A DNA stretch of 64,000 nucleotides, from positions 124,001-188,000 of the forward strand of contig JACJYN010000008.1 in NCBI GenBank assembly GCA_020636095.1. Direction: 5' to 3'. Numbering within the stretch: position 1 is the stretch's first letter; every line of letters starts with the position of its first letter. The translations under genes were made by a program, and so were the position numbers. Source of the DNA: Lewinellaceae bacterium (GTDB lineage Bacteria; Bacteroidota; Bacteroidia; Chitinophagales; Saprospiraceae). This document shows, in pieces, positions 1 through 7,891 of this stretch. The notes beneath the pieces are model-generated. The model saw only the letters and a program-made list of their open reading frames with translations. It was not told the DNA's origin and ran no database searches.

Positions 1-867
1 ATTGCTATCGGCATGCGCTTCGATGACCGGGTGACCGGCAATCTGGAGAAGTACGCCAAACAGGCTAAAGTCATCCATATCGAAATCGACTCCTCCGAGA
101 TCAATAAGAACGTACACGCCAATGTGCCGATCCTCTCTGATGCCAAATTGGCGTTACAGCGCCTGCTGCCTCTGGTCAAAGAAAAATCCTACCCGGAATG
201 GGCCGCCCGGTTCCGTGCCATGGATGAGATAGAATACCAAAAAGTAATCAGTAAGGACCTCAACCCCAGCCCCGAGGGGCATATCAAAATGGGCATGGCG
301 GTGCGCGAAGTATCCAACCAGACGCAGGGCCTGGCCATCGTGGCCACCGATGTGGGCCAGCACCAGATGGCCGCCGCCCGCTACTACGAATACAAAAGTA
401 CCAACCAGTGGGTCTCCTCAGGGGGCGCCGGCACTATGGGGTATGGATTGCCTGCCGCCTTTGGCGCCAAGATGGCCCATCCCGACAGGGAAGTGATCGC
501 CTTTGTGGGCGACGGCGGCTTCCAGATGACCATTCAGGAACTGGGCATGTGCGCCCAATGGCACGTCGGGGTGAAGATCGTCCTGCTGGATAACAACTAC
601 CTGGGCATGGTCCGCCAGTGGCAGCAACTCTTCTTCGACCGGCGCTATTCCTCCGTTGAGCTTCAAAACCCCGATTTTGTCAAGATCGCCGAGGGCTTTG
701 GAGTAGCCGGCAAAACGATAGACCGGCCGGAGGACCTGAAAGGCGCCGTAGCCGAAATGCTGGCCCACGATGGCCCCTACCTGCTTCATATCCAGGTGGA
801 GAAGGAGGAAAATGTCTTCCCCATGGTGCCGAGTGGCGCGGCGGTGGATGAGATTGTGCTGGAGTAG
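1..867 (+). CDS. ilvB: Acetolactate synthase large subunit, C-terminal part
   Basis: Catalytic subunit of acetohydroxyacid synthase, the first common step of branched-chain amino acid synthesis (thiamine-diphosphate-dependent condensation of pyruvate with pyruvate or 2-oxobutyrate). The window opens inside the gene. The reading frame is open from base 1 and begins with the GMRFDDRVTG segment of the central domain. The ThDP-binding C-terminal domain follows, with the GDGGFQMTIQELGM metal/ThDP motif and then NNYLGMVRQWQ. The first in-frame ATG (base 13) is internal and is not the start. About 290 residues are present out of a usual 560-600. ilvN follows after a 75-bp gap, so the two subunits are co-transcribed as in most bacteria. 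Confidence 0.96.
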   Translation: MAIGMRFDDRVTGNLEKYAKQAKVIHIEIDSSEINKNVHANVPILSDAKLALQRLLPLVKEKSYPEWAARFRAMDEIEYQKVISKDLNPSPEGHIKMGMAVREVSNQTQGLAIVATDVGQHQMAAARYYEYKSTNQWVSSGGAGTMGYGLPAAFGAKMAHPDREVIAFVGDGGFQMTIQELGMCAQWHVGVKIVLLDNNYLGMVRQWQQLFFDRRYSSVELQNPDFVKIAEGFGVAGKTIDRPEDLKGAVAEMLAHDGPYLLHIQVEKEENVFPMVPSGAAVDEIVLE

Positions 868-942
868 GATGGGGTAATTGTTATATTGTTGGATTATTTG
901 CAATGCTCCTATGAAAATGGAGCAGGAAAAAAGGATAAGACA

Positions 943-1479
943 ATGGAAGAGAAGAATTATTATACCATAATCGTTTTTACGGAGAACCAATCGGGCCTGC
1001 TGTCGCGGGTAGTATCCGTTTTCAGCCGGCGCCACATCAATGTGGATAGCCTGACCACCAGCCGCTCCTCTATGCCCGGCATCCATCGGTTTACCATCGT
1101 AGTGAACGTGACGGAGATCATGGTCCGGAAGCTGGTCGCGCAATTGGAAAAACAGGTGGATGTACTCAAGGCTTTCTACTATGAGCCCGACGAGATCGTC
1201 TACCAGGAGCTGGCCCTGTACAAGGTGCCCACCCATATCTTCACCAACTCCACTAATGTAGAGCAGCTCATCCGCTCCCACAACGCCCGCGTGCTCGAAA
1301 TCGAGCCCGAGTACATCGTACTGGAAAAGACCGGCCACGAGAAGGAGACCGAAGCATTTTTCAAGGAATTGGAAAAGATCGGCATCTATGAATTTGTGCG
1401 CTCCGGGCGGATTGCCATCGTCAAGCCGATGGAGCGGCTGAATAAGTATTTGAAGTCGTTGGAGGAGGAGGCGGTGTAG
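943..1479 (+). CDS. ilvN: Acetolactate synthase small (regulatory) subunit
   Basis: Regulatory partner of IlvB that confers valine feedback control. The protein begins MEEKNYYTIIVFTENQSG, an ACT domain (about residues 6-80, with the typical QSGLLSRVVSVFSRR and NVDSL segments), followed by the C-terminal IlvN domain. The frame is open further upstream, to base 886. I chose the ATG at 943 because the ACT domain starts directly after it and an AAGGA lies 8 bases before it. That gives 178 residues, normal for Bacteroidota IlvN. The gene lies immediately downstream of ilvB on the same strand. Confidence 0.95.
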   Translation: MEEKNYYTIIVFTENQSGLLSRVVSVFSRRHINVDSLTTSRSSMPGIHRFTIVVNVTEIMVRKLVAQLEKQVDVLKAFYYEPDEIVYQELALYKVPTHIFTNSTNVEQLIRSHNARVLEIEPEYIVLEKTGHEKETEAFFKELEKIGIYEFVRSGRIAIVKPMERLNKYLKSLEEEAV

Positions 1480-1488
1480 GGCTTGATA

Positions 1489-1593
1489 GGGGTGGTGTAC
1501 GGTGTACGCGGAGGGGCTGTAATGGGGTGGTGTACGGTGTACGCGGCGGGGCTGTAATAGGGCGGTGTACGGTGTACGTGGCGGGGCCGTAAT
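1489..1593. repeat. Three tandem copies of a 35-bp G-rich unit
   Basis: Bases 1489-1523, 1524-1558 and 1559-1593 are three near-identical 35-bp units, each containing GGTGTACGGTGTACG; a fourth partial copy begins at 1594. They start 9 bases after the ilvN stop. No hairpin with a T-run is evident, so this is probably a noncoding satellite rather than a terminator. Confidence 0.85.
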
Positions 1594-1657
1594 GGGGTGG
1601 TTAGGAATTCATACATGTAGGAATAATGGAAATATTTGACCCTGAAAAACCTTATGA

Positions 1658-1801
1658 CCTCGACAAACGAATTATTGGCTGGAATTGTGCATCGATGCCA
1701 AATGGAACCTGAAAAAAAAAGTAGAACCATTACTGAAAGAAGCGAACGAGATTACAGCAATCATTGTATATCTCATTAAGAAAGCGAAAGGAAGGCTCTG
1801 A
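1658..1801 (+). pseudogene. Remnant of a four-helix-bundle (S23-type) protein, C-terminal part
   Basis: Read from 1658, the frame gives a segment containing NYWLELCIDA and ending EANEITAIIVYLIKKAKGRL before a TGA at 1799. That is the pattern of the last two helices of the Bacteroidota four-helix-bundle family, whose intact member at 26363-26716 has ETIYWLELLNATDYL and EIIKLLTSIIKSSKGR. A TGA directly upstream and the absence of any start or N-terminal helices mark it as a fragment. It lies between ilvN and ung. Confidence 0.6.
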
Positions 1802-1874
1802 GGAAGTGGGAAGTGGGTTGCCAAACTTCCGATTCCCCACTTCCCACTTCCGATTTCCCACTTCCCACTTCCCT
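1801..1874. repeat. Low-complexity CACTTCC repeats
   Basis: Several overlapping copies of CCCACTTCCCACTTCC and its complement GGAAGTGGGAAGTGGG, placed where ung (from the right) and the four-helix remnant (from the left) converge. The opposed GGAAGTGGG and CCCACTTCC blocks could fold into a hairpin. No coding potential seen. Confidence 0.6.
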
Positions 1875-2544
1875 ACAATCTCCAATCCACCGGCTCCTTC
1901 CCTTGTTGTTTCAGGTACTCGTTCGCCCTGGAGAAATGGCGGGAACCGAAGAAAGCGCCGCCGGCCAGGGGCGAGGGATGGGCTGCTTCCAAAACGAGGT
2001 GTTTAGTATTGTCGATGAGTTGCTTCTTCTGGCGGGCAAAGCCGCCCCAGAGCATGAACACCAGGCCCTGCCGTTGATCGGATAAACGTCGGATGACCGT
2101 ATCGGTGAAAGTTTGCCAGCCGATCTTTTGGTGGGACCGCGGCTTGTTGCGTTCTACCGTAAGCATGGCGTTGAGCAGGAAAACCCCCTGTTCCGCCCAG
2201 TGGGTCAAGTCGCCGTGGTTGGGGATGGGGACGCCCAGGTCCTCTTTCAATTCCTTATAGATATTCTGCAAAGAAGGTGGCGTGCGGACACCCCGGGGCA
2301 CCGAAAAGGACAACCCCATAGCTTCGCCGGGGTTGTGGTAGGGATCCTGCCCCAGGATGACAACCTTTACTTTGTCAAAAGGTGTGGTGTTAAAAGCATT
2401 GAAGATGAGGGAGCCGGGCGGGTAGACCGTTTTATTATTTTCTTTCTCTTTGCGGAGAAAGGTAGCCAGGCTCTGAAAGTAGGGCTGCTCGAATTCGGTT
2501 TTGAGGACGTTTTTCCAGCTTTCTTCGATCTTGACGTTGCTCAT
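1873..2544 (-). CDS. ung: Uracil-DNA glycosylase, family 1
   Basis: Removes uracil from DNA as the first step of base-excision repair. All family-1 motifs are visible: GQDPYHNPGEAMG with the catalytic Asp at residue 67, the proline-rich loop SVPRGVRTPPSLQN, LLNAMLTV, and AAHPSPLAGG with His at about 189. The length of 223 residues is typical. The ATG at 2544 follows directly on the family's usual N-terminus. The upstream neighbour, a hydrolase, ends 126 bases away on the same strand; nothing suggests a functional link. The C-terminal end reaches into the CACTTCC repeat. Confidence 0.97.
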   Translation of the reverse strand: MSNVKIEESWKNVLKTEFEQPYFQSLATFLRKEKENNKTVYPPGSLIFNAFNTTPFDKVKVVILGQDPYHNPGEAMGLSFSVPRGVRTPPSLQNIYKELKEDLGVPIPNHGDLTHWAEQGVFLLNAMLTVERNKPRSHQKIGWQTFTDTVIRRLSDQRQGLVFMLWGGFARQKKQLIDNTKHLVLEAAHPSPLAGGAFFGSRHFSRANEYLKQQGKEPVDWRL

Positions 2545-2669
2545 TGGGTGAGTGAGTTGTTTTTAGTAAAAGGAAAACCTCAAAGGTTTCAGGCTAAAAA
2601 TAGACTTGGGCCAGGTTCGTAAAAATAAACATTTGCTTGAAAACAACAATCAACCAATAACAATCCTGT

Positions 2670-3590
2670 CTATTGTATAGCGCCGGAGAATTGCATCTTT
2701 TTCGATGTGAGTACCAGCAGCTTTTCCAGGGACTGCTCCAGCAAGTCTCGCTTGTTCCAAAGGAGGTCGTGTTTGCGGCCTTCGAGCATCTGGACTTCCA
2801 GGTAAGAAGCGTTGACCAGCTTCTCCTTCGCATAAAGGGCATTTTGCGGGTAGATCAACCGGTCTGCATCACCATGCAGGACGATAGCCGCCGCGCGAAT
2901 TTGATCCCATAAATTGGCCATGGAGTCCAGCTGTATCTCATGCGAGAGCTTCTCCTGGTTGGCCACGTGGATAGGGCCCGGAAGCATCCATCGCAACAAG
3001 GGATGCTCAGTGATATAGGAAAAATCGTAGGTTTTTTCTTCTCCCGGCGCTACCGATGCCGATTGCAGCAACAGGCCGTCCACCAGTTTGGGGAAGTCCA
3101 TAGCGATACGCGCCGCCACTGTCCCCCCGTAGCTCGAACCGTGCAGGATGACCGCGGGATGATGCCCTCTTTTTTCTTTGATAATACCCGCTATCAGCTC
3201 CGCCTGCCTTTTCACCGACACCTCTGGCTGCCCGTAGTCCGAATAGCCGTACCCCGGCCGGTCGACCGCCATCAGTTTGGCCTTGGCCAAAAGGGAGCTG
3301 TCCCGGAGGAAGCCCTTCCAGAAGGAAGAAGAGCTCGGCGCCCCGTGAATAAAGACGATCAACGGCAAGGAATCATTGCCGATTTCGAGATAGCGGATTT
3401 TGCGGCCCTCGGCTTCGTAGTAGTCGAATTTAGCCTCATAGCCAAAGGGGTTTTCCGAAAGGATGTGCTGGAAGGTCGCACTGCTGATGCGCATCTCCAT
3501 AAAGTCATACGCATAGAGAAAGAACAGCACAGCGGCAATGGAAAAGTAGATTCTCTTTTTTTTGAAAAGACGGTAAACGATTTTGCTCAT
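2670..3590 (-). CDS. Membrane-anchored alpha/beta hydrolase
   Basis: An alpha/beta-hydrolase fold enzyme of 306 residues. An N-terminal hydrophobic helix (about residues 14-30) after a KKKR stretch should anchor it in the inner membrane. The fold is marked by the oxyanion segment VFIHGAPSSSSFW, the MAVDRPGYGYSD motif typical of small hydrolases, and the nucleophile elbow HGSSYGG (Ser about 153). The likely acid is Asp in LHGDADRLIYP and the base His in GRKHDLLW. The triad is complete, so it should be active; the substrate cannot be told. It stands alone between ung and a repeat-rich intergenic region. Confidence 0.85.
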   Translation of the reverse strand: MSKIVYRLFKKKRIYFSIAAVLFFLYAYDFMEMRISSATFQHILSENPFGYEAKFDYYEAEGRKIRYLEIGNDSLPLIVFIHGAPSSSSFWKGFLRDSSLLAKAKLMAVDRPGYGYSDYGQPEVSVKRQAELIAGIIKEKRGHHPAVILHGSSYGGTVAARIAMDFPKLVDGLLLQSASVAPGEEKTYDFSYITEHPLLRWMLPGPIHVANQEKLSHEIQLDSMANLWDQIRAAAIVLHGDADRLIYPQNALYAKEKLVNASYLEVQMLEGRKHDLLWNKRDLLEQSLEKLLVLTSKKMQFSGAIQ

Positions 3591-3770
3591 GGGATGGTCA
3601 ATTTAAGAGTCTATAGTAGAACGGAAACCCGGGGTGAAATGTTGATGGAGAATTAGCCAACTGTTGAAAGTATTCGGTTATTTGTAGCGCCCTGCCCATG
3701 GAATATAGCGCTTTCGATAACCTATCCCGCATAAAGGCAGAGGAAATTATCTTTTATTCCAGTATCGTTA

Positions 3771-3812
3771 ACCGACACACCGACACACCGACACACTGAC
3801 ACTCCGACACAC
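3771..3812. repeat. Short CCGACACA tandem repeat
   Basis: Five to six imperfect copies of an 8-bp CCGACACA unit, about 20 bp before the tRNA promoter. The rest of 3591-3829 shows no gene. Confidence 0.7.
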
Positions 3813-3829
3813 AATTTATCACTTCCGGG

Positions 3830-3860
3830 TTGTAAAGCTGTGTTAAATGGTTTATTTTTG
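3830..3860 (+). promoter_or_regulatory. Bacteroidota-type promoter of the tRNA-Arg gene
   Basis: TTG at 3830-3832 and TATTTTTG at 3853-3860 match the Bacteroidota sigma-70 consensus (TTG, about 20 bases, TAnnTTTG). If the IS4 element at 3877-5509 and one copy of its target duplication are removed, the -7 box lies about 31 bases before the first base of tRNA-Arg, a normal spacing. The element therefore now separates promoter from gene. Confidence 0.6.
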
Positions 3861-3876
3861 CGCAGCCTTAAAGAAG

Positions 3877-5509
3877 CTAGACTTTGGACGTGCTAGGGGT
3901 AGATTTTGAAAAGACAGAACAACATCGGAACTTTGGATTGTGCGAAAAAACAAAGCCACCGAGTCGTTCTGCCACTCAATATTACAACTGGAGGTTGGAA
4001 AAAGCAAAGCTTTGGCCAACTTAGTGATGGGCCTAGCTAGCCAGCAATCTGCCCGGTCAGTTACAGCAGTTAGCCTAAGCCGCTGCTATCATTATCAATA
4101 CAGTAGCATAGCGGATGCAATAAACTGCCTGCATGAAGGCGCCCATTATCCAGAAGAGGAAAAGCAGCGTGCCCATTTAGAGTTGGAGCAAAAGCTCTTA
4201 TCGTTGAAAAGCGGTTATATGGCTAAACCGTTTGAAAAGTTTTACTTGCTCAACACAGACAGCAGTTCATTGATACGGTATCATTCGCCAACGCTTCCTG
4301 GTAGTTCCCACGTGTATGTGGCTAATAACCGGGTAAAGGGAAACCGGTAAGTGGATATTGGCTATGGCATATCAGTGGTTGGCTTAGCAGCGCGGCGGCG
4401 GTACCTATATGGGGTAGCTGAGGCGCCATGGAACCTTCCGCTGAGTATCCGCCGGCAGGGCATAGCCAGCCAAGGGCATACATTCGCTGCTCGGCAAGTC
4501 AAGGATTTAGTGGACAATAAGGAATTGCCTTTTGGCGCACACTTGACCGTCAATGCATCAGATCGTTACTACGGTTCGCCCGAATATATCGCCCCGCTGT
4601 ATGAGCAGCCCCATTTAGTGAACACCATCCGCTTAACCAACAACCGGGCGGTATGGAAAGCCCTCAGTATCGGGGGAGCAGGAGCAAAGAAGGGCTAACA
4701 ACTCCGATCAGCGGGGAGCTAATGCAGTGTATGGAGAAAAGTACAAGCTCTCAGAGGCTGAGCAGTGGGAATTGCCGCCGGATGAGGAGGACACCTTTGG
4801 AGTGGCTTTGTCTAATGGGCGGCGGGTGCTGGTACAAGTGCAAGCCTGGGACAATATGATGATCCGTACCAAACGAGGTATGAATATGAAAGATAAGCCC
4901 TTTCGGCTGGTAAGCGTGCGTTTGATGGATGCCCAGACAAAGGAGCCTATATTCAAGAGGCGCATGTGGCTGGGCGTATGGGGGCAGCGGGCCGGAGAAT
5001 TAACCCTCGAAGAAATATACTGGGCTTATCGCCAGCGCTTTGATATAGAGCACTTCCTCCGGTTTGGCAAACAAAACTTGCTGATGGATAGCTTCCAGAC
5101 GCCGGACGTGGAGCACTTGGATAATTGGATGGAGATAGTAAGCCTGGCCTACTGGCTACTTTGGGTAGCCAAAGACGAAGCGCAGGCCAAAGTGCACAAA
5201 TGGCAGAAGTACGACAAGCGTTACAAAAAGCGCGTTGAATATGGCTTGCCAGTATCTCCCTCCGAGGTGCAGCGGCAAATGGAATCTATTATTTTGAGTT
5301 TTGAGCAGGAGCCCTTCCTCCCAAAACTGCAAATAAAAAGCCGAGGGCGCAAAGAAGGAGACATTCAGGACAAGAGAGAACGCCATAAAGTCGTGTGGAA
5401 GGGTAAAAAGGCAAAGAAAAAGCGAGCCTGAACGGCTCTTTTTATAACAGGGCGGGCGGCGAAAGGGTGGAAAAATAATTTCTCCCAACGCCGCACGTCC
5501 AAAGTCTAG
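3877..5509 (+). mobile_element. IS4-family insertion sequence, inactive
   Basis: A 1633-bp element with perfect 17-bp terminal inverted repeats: CTAGACTTTGGACGTGC at 3877-3893 and its complement at 5493-5509. It is flanked by an 8-bp direct repeat TAAAGAAG (3869-3876 and 5510-5517), the target duplication. One transposase gene fills it, but that gene has a stop and a frameshift. It sits between the tRNA-Arg promoter and the tRNA. Confidence 0.9.
3940..5431 (+). pseudogene. IS4-family transposase, broken by a stop and a frameshift
   Basis: A DDE transposase in three pieces. The frame from 3940 is closed by an in-frame TAA at 4348 and continues in the same frame to 4698. The reading must then shift around the run of five G at 4672-4676 to go on in another frame (RANNSDQRGANAVYGEKY) to 5431. 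The catalytic C-terminal part carries the IS4 signature Y-2-R-3-E-6-K in YRQRFDIEHFLRFGK. Rejoined, it is about 495 residues. With two lesions it should be inactive unless the stop is read through and the G-run slips; a sequence error at the G-run is possible. Confidence 0.88.
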
Positions 5510-5566
5510 TAAAGAAGGCAGTAGAATAATTTGGTCCCGTAGCTCAGGGGATAGAGCATCTGACTT

Positions 5567-6236
5567 TAAGTACCCGCCCACGCGTAAAGCTCTGGCGGGT
5601 AAAAGGAGCCTCTGCAGGGAAACAGAACCTGCAGAGTGGACGTCACTGTATCGGGGAAACCTAAGTCTGAAAAGATAGGGCAATCCCGAGGAAACTTGAG
5701 GTTTTCTTTGTGTTTTTATTGTTATGTATGATCATCACACCAAAAACAAAGGAGACCTGGGTGTACTGAAGGCTAAGCTTGACTTATTTGAGCAGGGATA
5801 TTTGATCCTGAATCCAGAAACGGAGCATTCTCCTTTTGACCTTGTCATTTACGAGGATGGACAATTCAAAAGGGTTCAGGCCAAGTATCGAAAGCTTAAG
5901 AGGAATGACACGATTGAAGTCACTTTCCGAAGCTCATATGCTTATTCGGGGGGTGTCGTGAACAAGGCGATAGATAAAAGAGAAATAGAAATCTATGCAA
6001 TCTATTGCCCTGAAACGGATCAGTGCTATTACATTGATCCAGCTCAGTTCAACCAATCAGTGTCTCTTAGGGTAGGTACACCGCGGAATAACCAGTCCAA
6101 TGGAGTCCATTGGGCGGAAAATTTTCGCGAGGTTCCGTAGAGACTATACGTGGCGCGCCTGAGATGGCGAAGAGATAGTCCAGGCCACAAATGCTGACAT
6201 TTATCGTCAGCAGCGGCGAAAGCCGTAGCGGGTAAG
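5567..6236 (+). ncRNA. Group I self-splicing intron (IC3-like) in tRNA-Arg
   Basis: A 670-bp intron. The 5' exon end CTT pairs with GAG at 5606-5608, giving P1 with the required U-G pair at the splice site. P1 is extended by TACCCGCC (5571-5578) with GGCGGGTA (5594-5601). P2 is 5611-5618 with 5628-5635. The conserved P4-P6 block lies at 5652-5690 and resembles cyanobacterial tRNA-Leu introns. P7 is 6142-6147 with 6175-6180. P9 has a GAAA tetraloop at 6218-6221. The intron ends in the omega G at 6236. An endonuclease gene is inserted between P6 and P7 and its stop codon abuts P7. Confidence 0.9.
5724..6140 (+). CDS. Intron-encoded PD-(D/E)XK homing endonuclease
   Basis: A 138-residue protein encoded inside the group I intron. 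The start TKNKGDLGVLKAK and the later SPFDLVIYEDGQFKRVQAKY match the PD-(D/E)XK nuclease fold: acidic Asp11, catalytic Asp39 in PFDL, and a QAK core (Gln52, Lys54), followed by basic KLKRND. Small PD-(D/E)XK homing enzymes with a Q-x-K core are known from cyanobacterial tRNA introns (I-Ssp6803I). By analogy it should cut the intronless tRNA-Arg anticodon region and promote homing of the intron. The ORF is open and full length, so it may still be active. The TAG stop at 6138-6140 directly precedes P7, so translation and RNA folding compete for this stretch. Confidence 0.85.
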   Translation: MYDHHTKNKGDLGVLKAKLDLFEQGYLILNPETEHSPFDLVIYEDGQFKRVQAKYRKLKRNDTIEVTFRSSYAYSGGVVNKAIDKREIEIYAIYCPETDQCYYIDPAQFNQSVSLRVGTPRNNQSNGVHWAENFREVP

Positions 6237-6261
6237 CTAATCAGACGGTCGCAGGTTCGAA

Positions 6262-6440
6262 TCCTGCCGGGATCACCAATGAAAGCAGCGGCCTGTGCCC
6301 GAAAGGGTGCAGGCCGTTGCTTTTGGCAGCGGCGCAAAACCCTTTTGCGCAAGCGGACAAAAGCAAAAGCCTGTACGAGCGCAGCGAGCAGGCCGCGGGT
6401 TTTTGACTTTGGAGCCCAATAGGATCAACGCAGTTCATCC
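6262..6440. repeat. Copy 1 of a 179-bp direct repeat starting in the tRNA 3' end
   Basis: This stretch, which starts in the T arm of tRNA-Arg, is repeated almost identically at 41917-42095 with the same length. It includes the tRNA terminator and a second hairpin GCGCAAAA-CCC-TTTTGCGC. A shorter 17-bp copy of the tRNA end is at 48391. The simplest reading is an island attachment site. Confidence 0.85.
6285..6324 (+). terminator. Rho-independent terminator of tRNA-Arg
   Basis: GCAGCGGCCTG at 6285-6295 pairs with CAGGCCGTTGC at 6310-6320 (one G-U pair), followed by TTTT. It starts 7 bases after the CCA end of the tRNA. Confidence 0.75.
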
Positions 6441-6492
6441 GCGGAACAACTCGCGCGCCAATGGGAAATTGGCGCCCGAGAGTACTCCCCAC

Positions 6493-6822
6493 TCACTCCT
6501 CCGGAACCGAAACCACCTCCACCACTACCGGCCCATCCGGCAGCAGGAACTTTTGCTGGTTGCGGCAGGCGTAGAGCTTTTCTTTCAGCATGATCAGGTC
6601 GTACTCCCCGTTTTCCAGTTCCAGCTCTGCTCTGGGTAACACGATGGTGGCTTCCCAGTCCAGCACCAGGTTGGAAAAGGCGCCGGCAATCTCATAGGCA
6701 TAGCCATAGCCGATGATGACGGCGGCGCCTTCCGTAACCGTCAGGTGCGTTTCCACCCAGTTGTTGATCAGGGCGTAGAGGCTGTCGGCTTCGAGGCGCA
6801 TTTTTTGGAAGGCGTATTTCAT
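6493..6822 (-). CDS. Hypothetical protein, 109 residues
   Basis: An intact small ORF on the opposite strand to the tRNA, starting ATG at 6822 (MKYAFQKMRLEADSLYALINNW). It looks like an alpha/beta cytoplasmic protein: an N-terminal helix, a hydrophobic AAVIIGYGYAYEIAGAFSNLVL core, an acidic ELELENGEYDLIMLKEKL stretch, and an all-beta tail PVVVEVVSVPEE. No signal peptide or membrane segment and no family recognised. It is the first gene inside the island next to the repeat, a place often held by an integrase, but it has no integrase features. Confidence 0.6.
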   Translation of the reverse strand: MKYAFQKMRLEADSLYALINNWVETHLTVTEGAAVIIGYGYAYEIAGAFSNLVLDWEATIVLPRAELELENGEYDLIMLKEKLYACRNQQKFLLPDGPVVVEVVSVPEE

Positions 6823-6996
6823 GTGGTTGAGTTATTGATTTAAGGACTGTCCACAGCCATTATTTGCGCCTGCCTTTTCAGCCTCCCAGCCTCCTAAAGG
6901 AGGAGCTGCTGCCCTCACGCGCAAATCCTGGCTGCTTGATTCGTTTAATTAATGAAATTATGCTAATCAGCGACCTGACAAAAGTTCAATCTCCCC

Positions 6997-7600
6997 TCAT
7001 GGAAAAAAGTTCAGTATATCCCACCATTCCGGGCATTGATCCGGGTCGATGTGGGTTTCTTTGAACAGTTCCCGCTCCCTTTGCACTCTCCTTCTGGAAA
7101 CGGCCTGCCCGTAGCGAAAGGTTTGGGAATCCATACCCCCTTTGGCATTAGGGACTTTAACTGCTCTACCGCCCTTAAAGGCCGGGTCAGCGATGCGGTA
7201 CTTGAACTAAACTTTGTACTCTCCACCCAATGCAGGTAGATGCGGTACCTTTCCGCTGATCACCTCTTTGTCGATACGATAGAGCAACTTCCTGCCCTTG
7301 TGGTAAAGAAAGCGGAAATAGCCCCGTCCGCCACTCTTTTATACAGTACTACGAAACCCTCCCGGAAAAAATCGGGCGGGCATTTATCCCGGGGTCAAAA
7401 TCGCCGCCGCCAGCCCAGTCAACAGTTATATCCGACGTGGTGACTTCGTATTCAATGGCAGGTGGGCTCGACGCCGCAGCGAGAGGTGGCGGATTCGTTT
7501 CCAGCGGCTGGTAAAAGTACAGAAAAGTGCCGAGCAACAGCAACAGAAAAGCAATAAGGAAAAAAGCCGACGGAGGGCATTCCACCCTGAGCAGTAGTGA
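6997..7600 (-). pseudogene. Decayed gene for a membrane-anchored protein of unknown family
   Basis: Read in three frames, the minus strand gives one plausible protein. First is a hydrophobic segment with FFLIAFLLLLLGTFLYFYQP and a proline-rich linker, then ITVDWAGGGDFDPG, GYFRFLYHKGRKLLYRIDKE and, after an in-frame TAG near 7213, KYRIADPAFKGGRAV through CPEWWDILNFFP to a TGA at 6997. At least one frameshift (near 7345) and one stop are needed. I do not recognise the family. The layout suggests one N-terminal transmembrane anchor with a soluble domain. Confidence 0.4.
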
Positions 7601-7824
7601 TGGTTCGTAGTATAGACTTCGGTTTTGTGGAAAAAGATAAAATGATAAATGCCCCCCTACCCTGCCGCAGACACATACTCTTCCCCCATACAGCTCGCGC
7701 TGTATCCGCTGTTGAAGTAAGCATGGGAAAGGAGGGCAAAAGATTTTTAGGGCACTACAATTGCAGATTATAGTGTTTTGTTTTTTTACTTTGTGAAGGT
7801 TGTGTCTATAGCACAAATGTATTG

Positions 7825-7879
7825 AAATTTTCTTTAAAAATAAAAGAAAATTTGACAATAATTTTTGAATTTTCTTTTC
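7825..7879 (+). promoter_or_regulatory. Probable operator of the XRE regulator (AAATTTTCTTT half-sites)
   Basis: AAATTTTCTTT at 7825-7835 and its exact complement AAAGAAAATTT at 7843-7853 form an 11-bp inverted repeat with a 7-base spacer. A third related half-site (AATTTTCTTTT) lies at 7868-7878, 14 bases before the start codon. A TTGACA-like box lies at 7853-7858. This fits autoregulation by the HTH protein that follows. Confidence 0.45.
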
Positions 7880-7891
7880 AATAAATTATAA

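Larger units (their letters stand above)
5533..6278 (+). tRNA. tRNA-Arg(UCU) gene split by a group I intron
   Basis: The 5' exon is 5533-5566 and the 3' exon 6237-6278; joined, they give a 76-base tRNA with an encoded CCA. Acceptor stem GGTCCCG pairs with CGGGATC, with discriminator A. The D stem is GCTC/GAGC, the anticodon stem TCTGA/TCAGA, the variable loop 5 bases, and the T arm GCAGG-TTCGAAT-CCTGC. The joined anticodon loop is CTTCTAA, so the anticodon is UCU (Arg, AGA codons), and the intron sits between positions 34 and 35. The 3' end of this gene is repeated at 41917 and 48391, marking it as an island integration site. Confidence 0.9.

Noticed and set aside
418..1338. 306-codon minus-strand ORF across ilvB/ilvN
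   Set aside because: Shadow of two clear plus-strand genes; the translation is low-complexity and matches nothing.
4672..4676. Programmed frameshift in the IS4 transposase
   Set aside because: An additional in-frame stop at 4348 shows the gene is decayed; IS4 transposases are normally made from one frame.
5156..5683. 175-codon minus-strand ORF across the IS4 end and tRNA
   Set aside because: Overlaps the transposase, terminal repeat and tRNA; no coding features.
6262..6822. Island integrase next to the tRNA
   Set aside because: The only gene there (6493-6822) is 109 residues and shows no recombinase motif.
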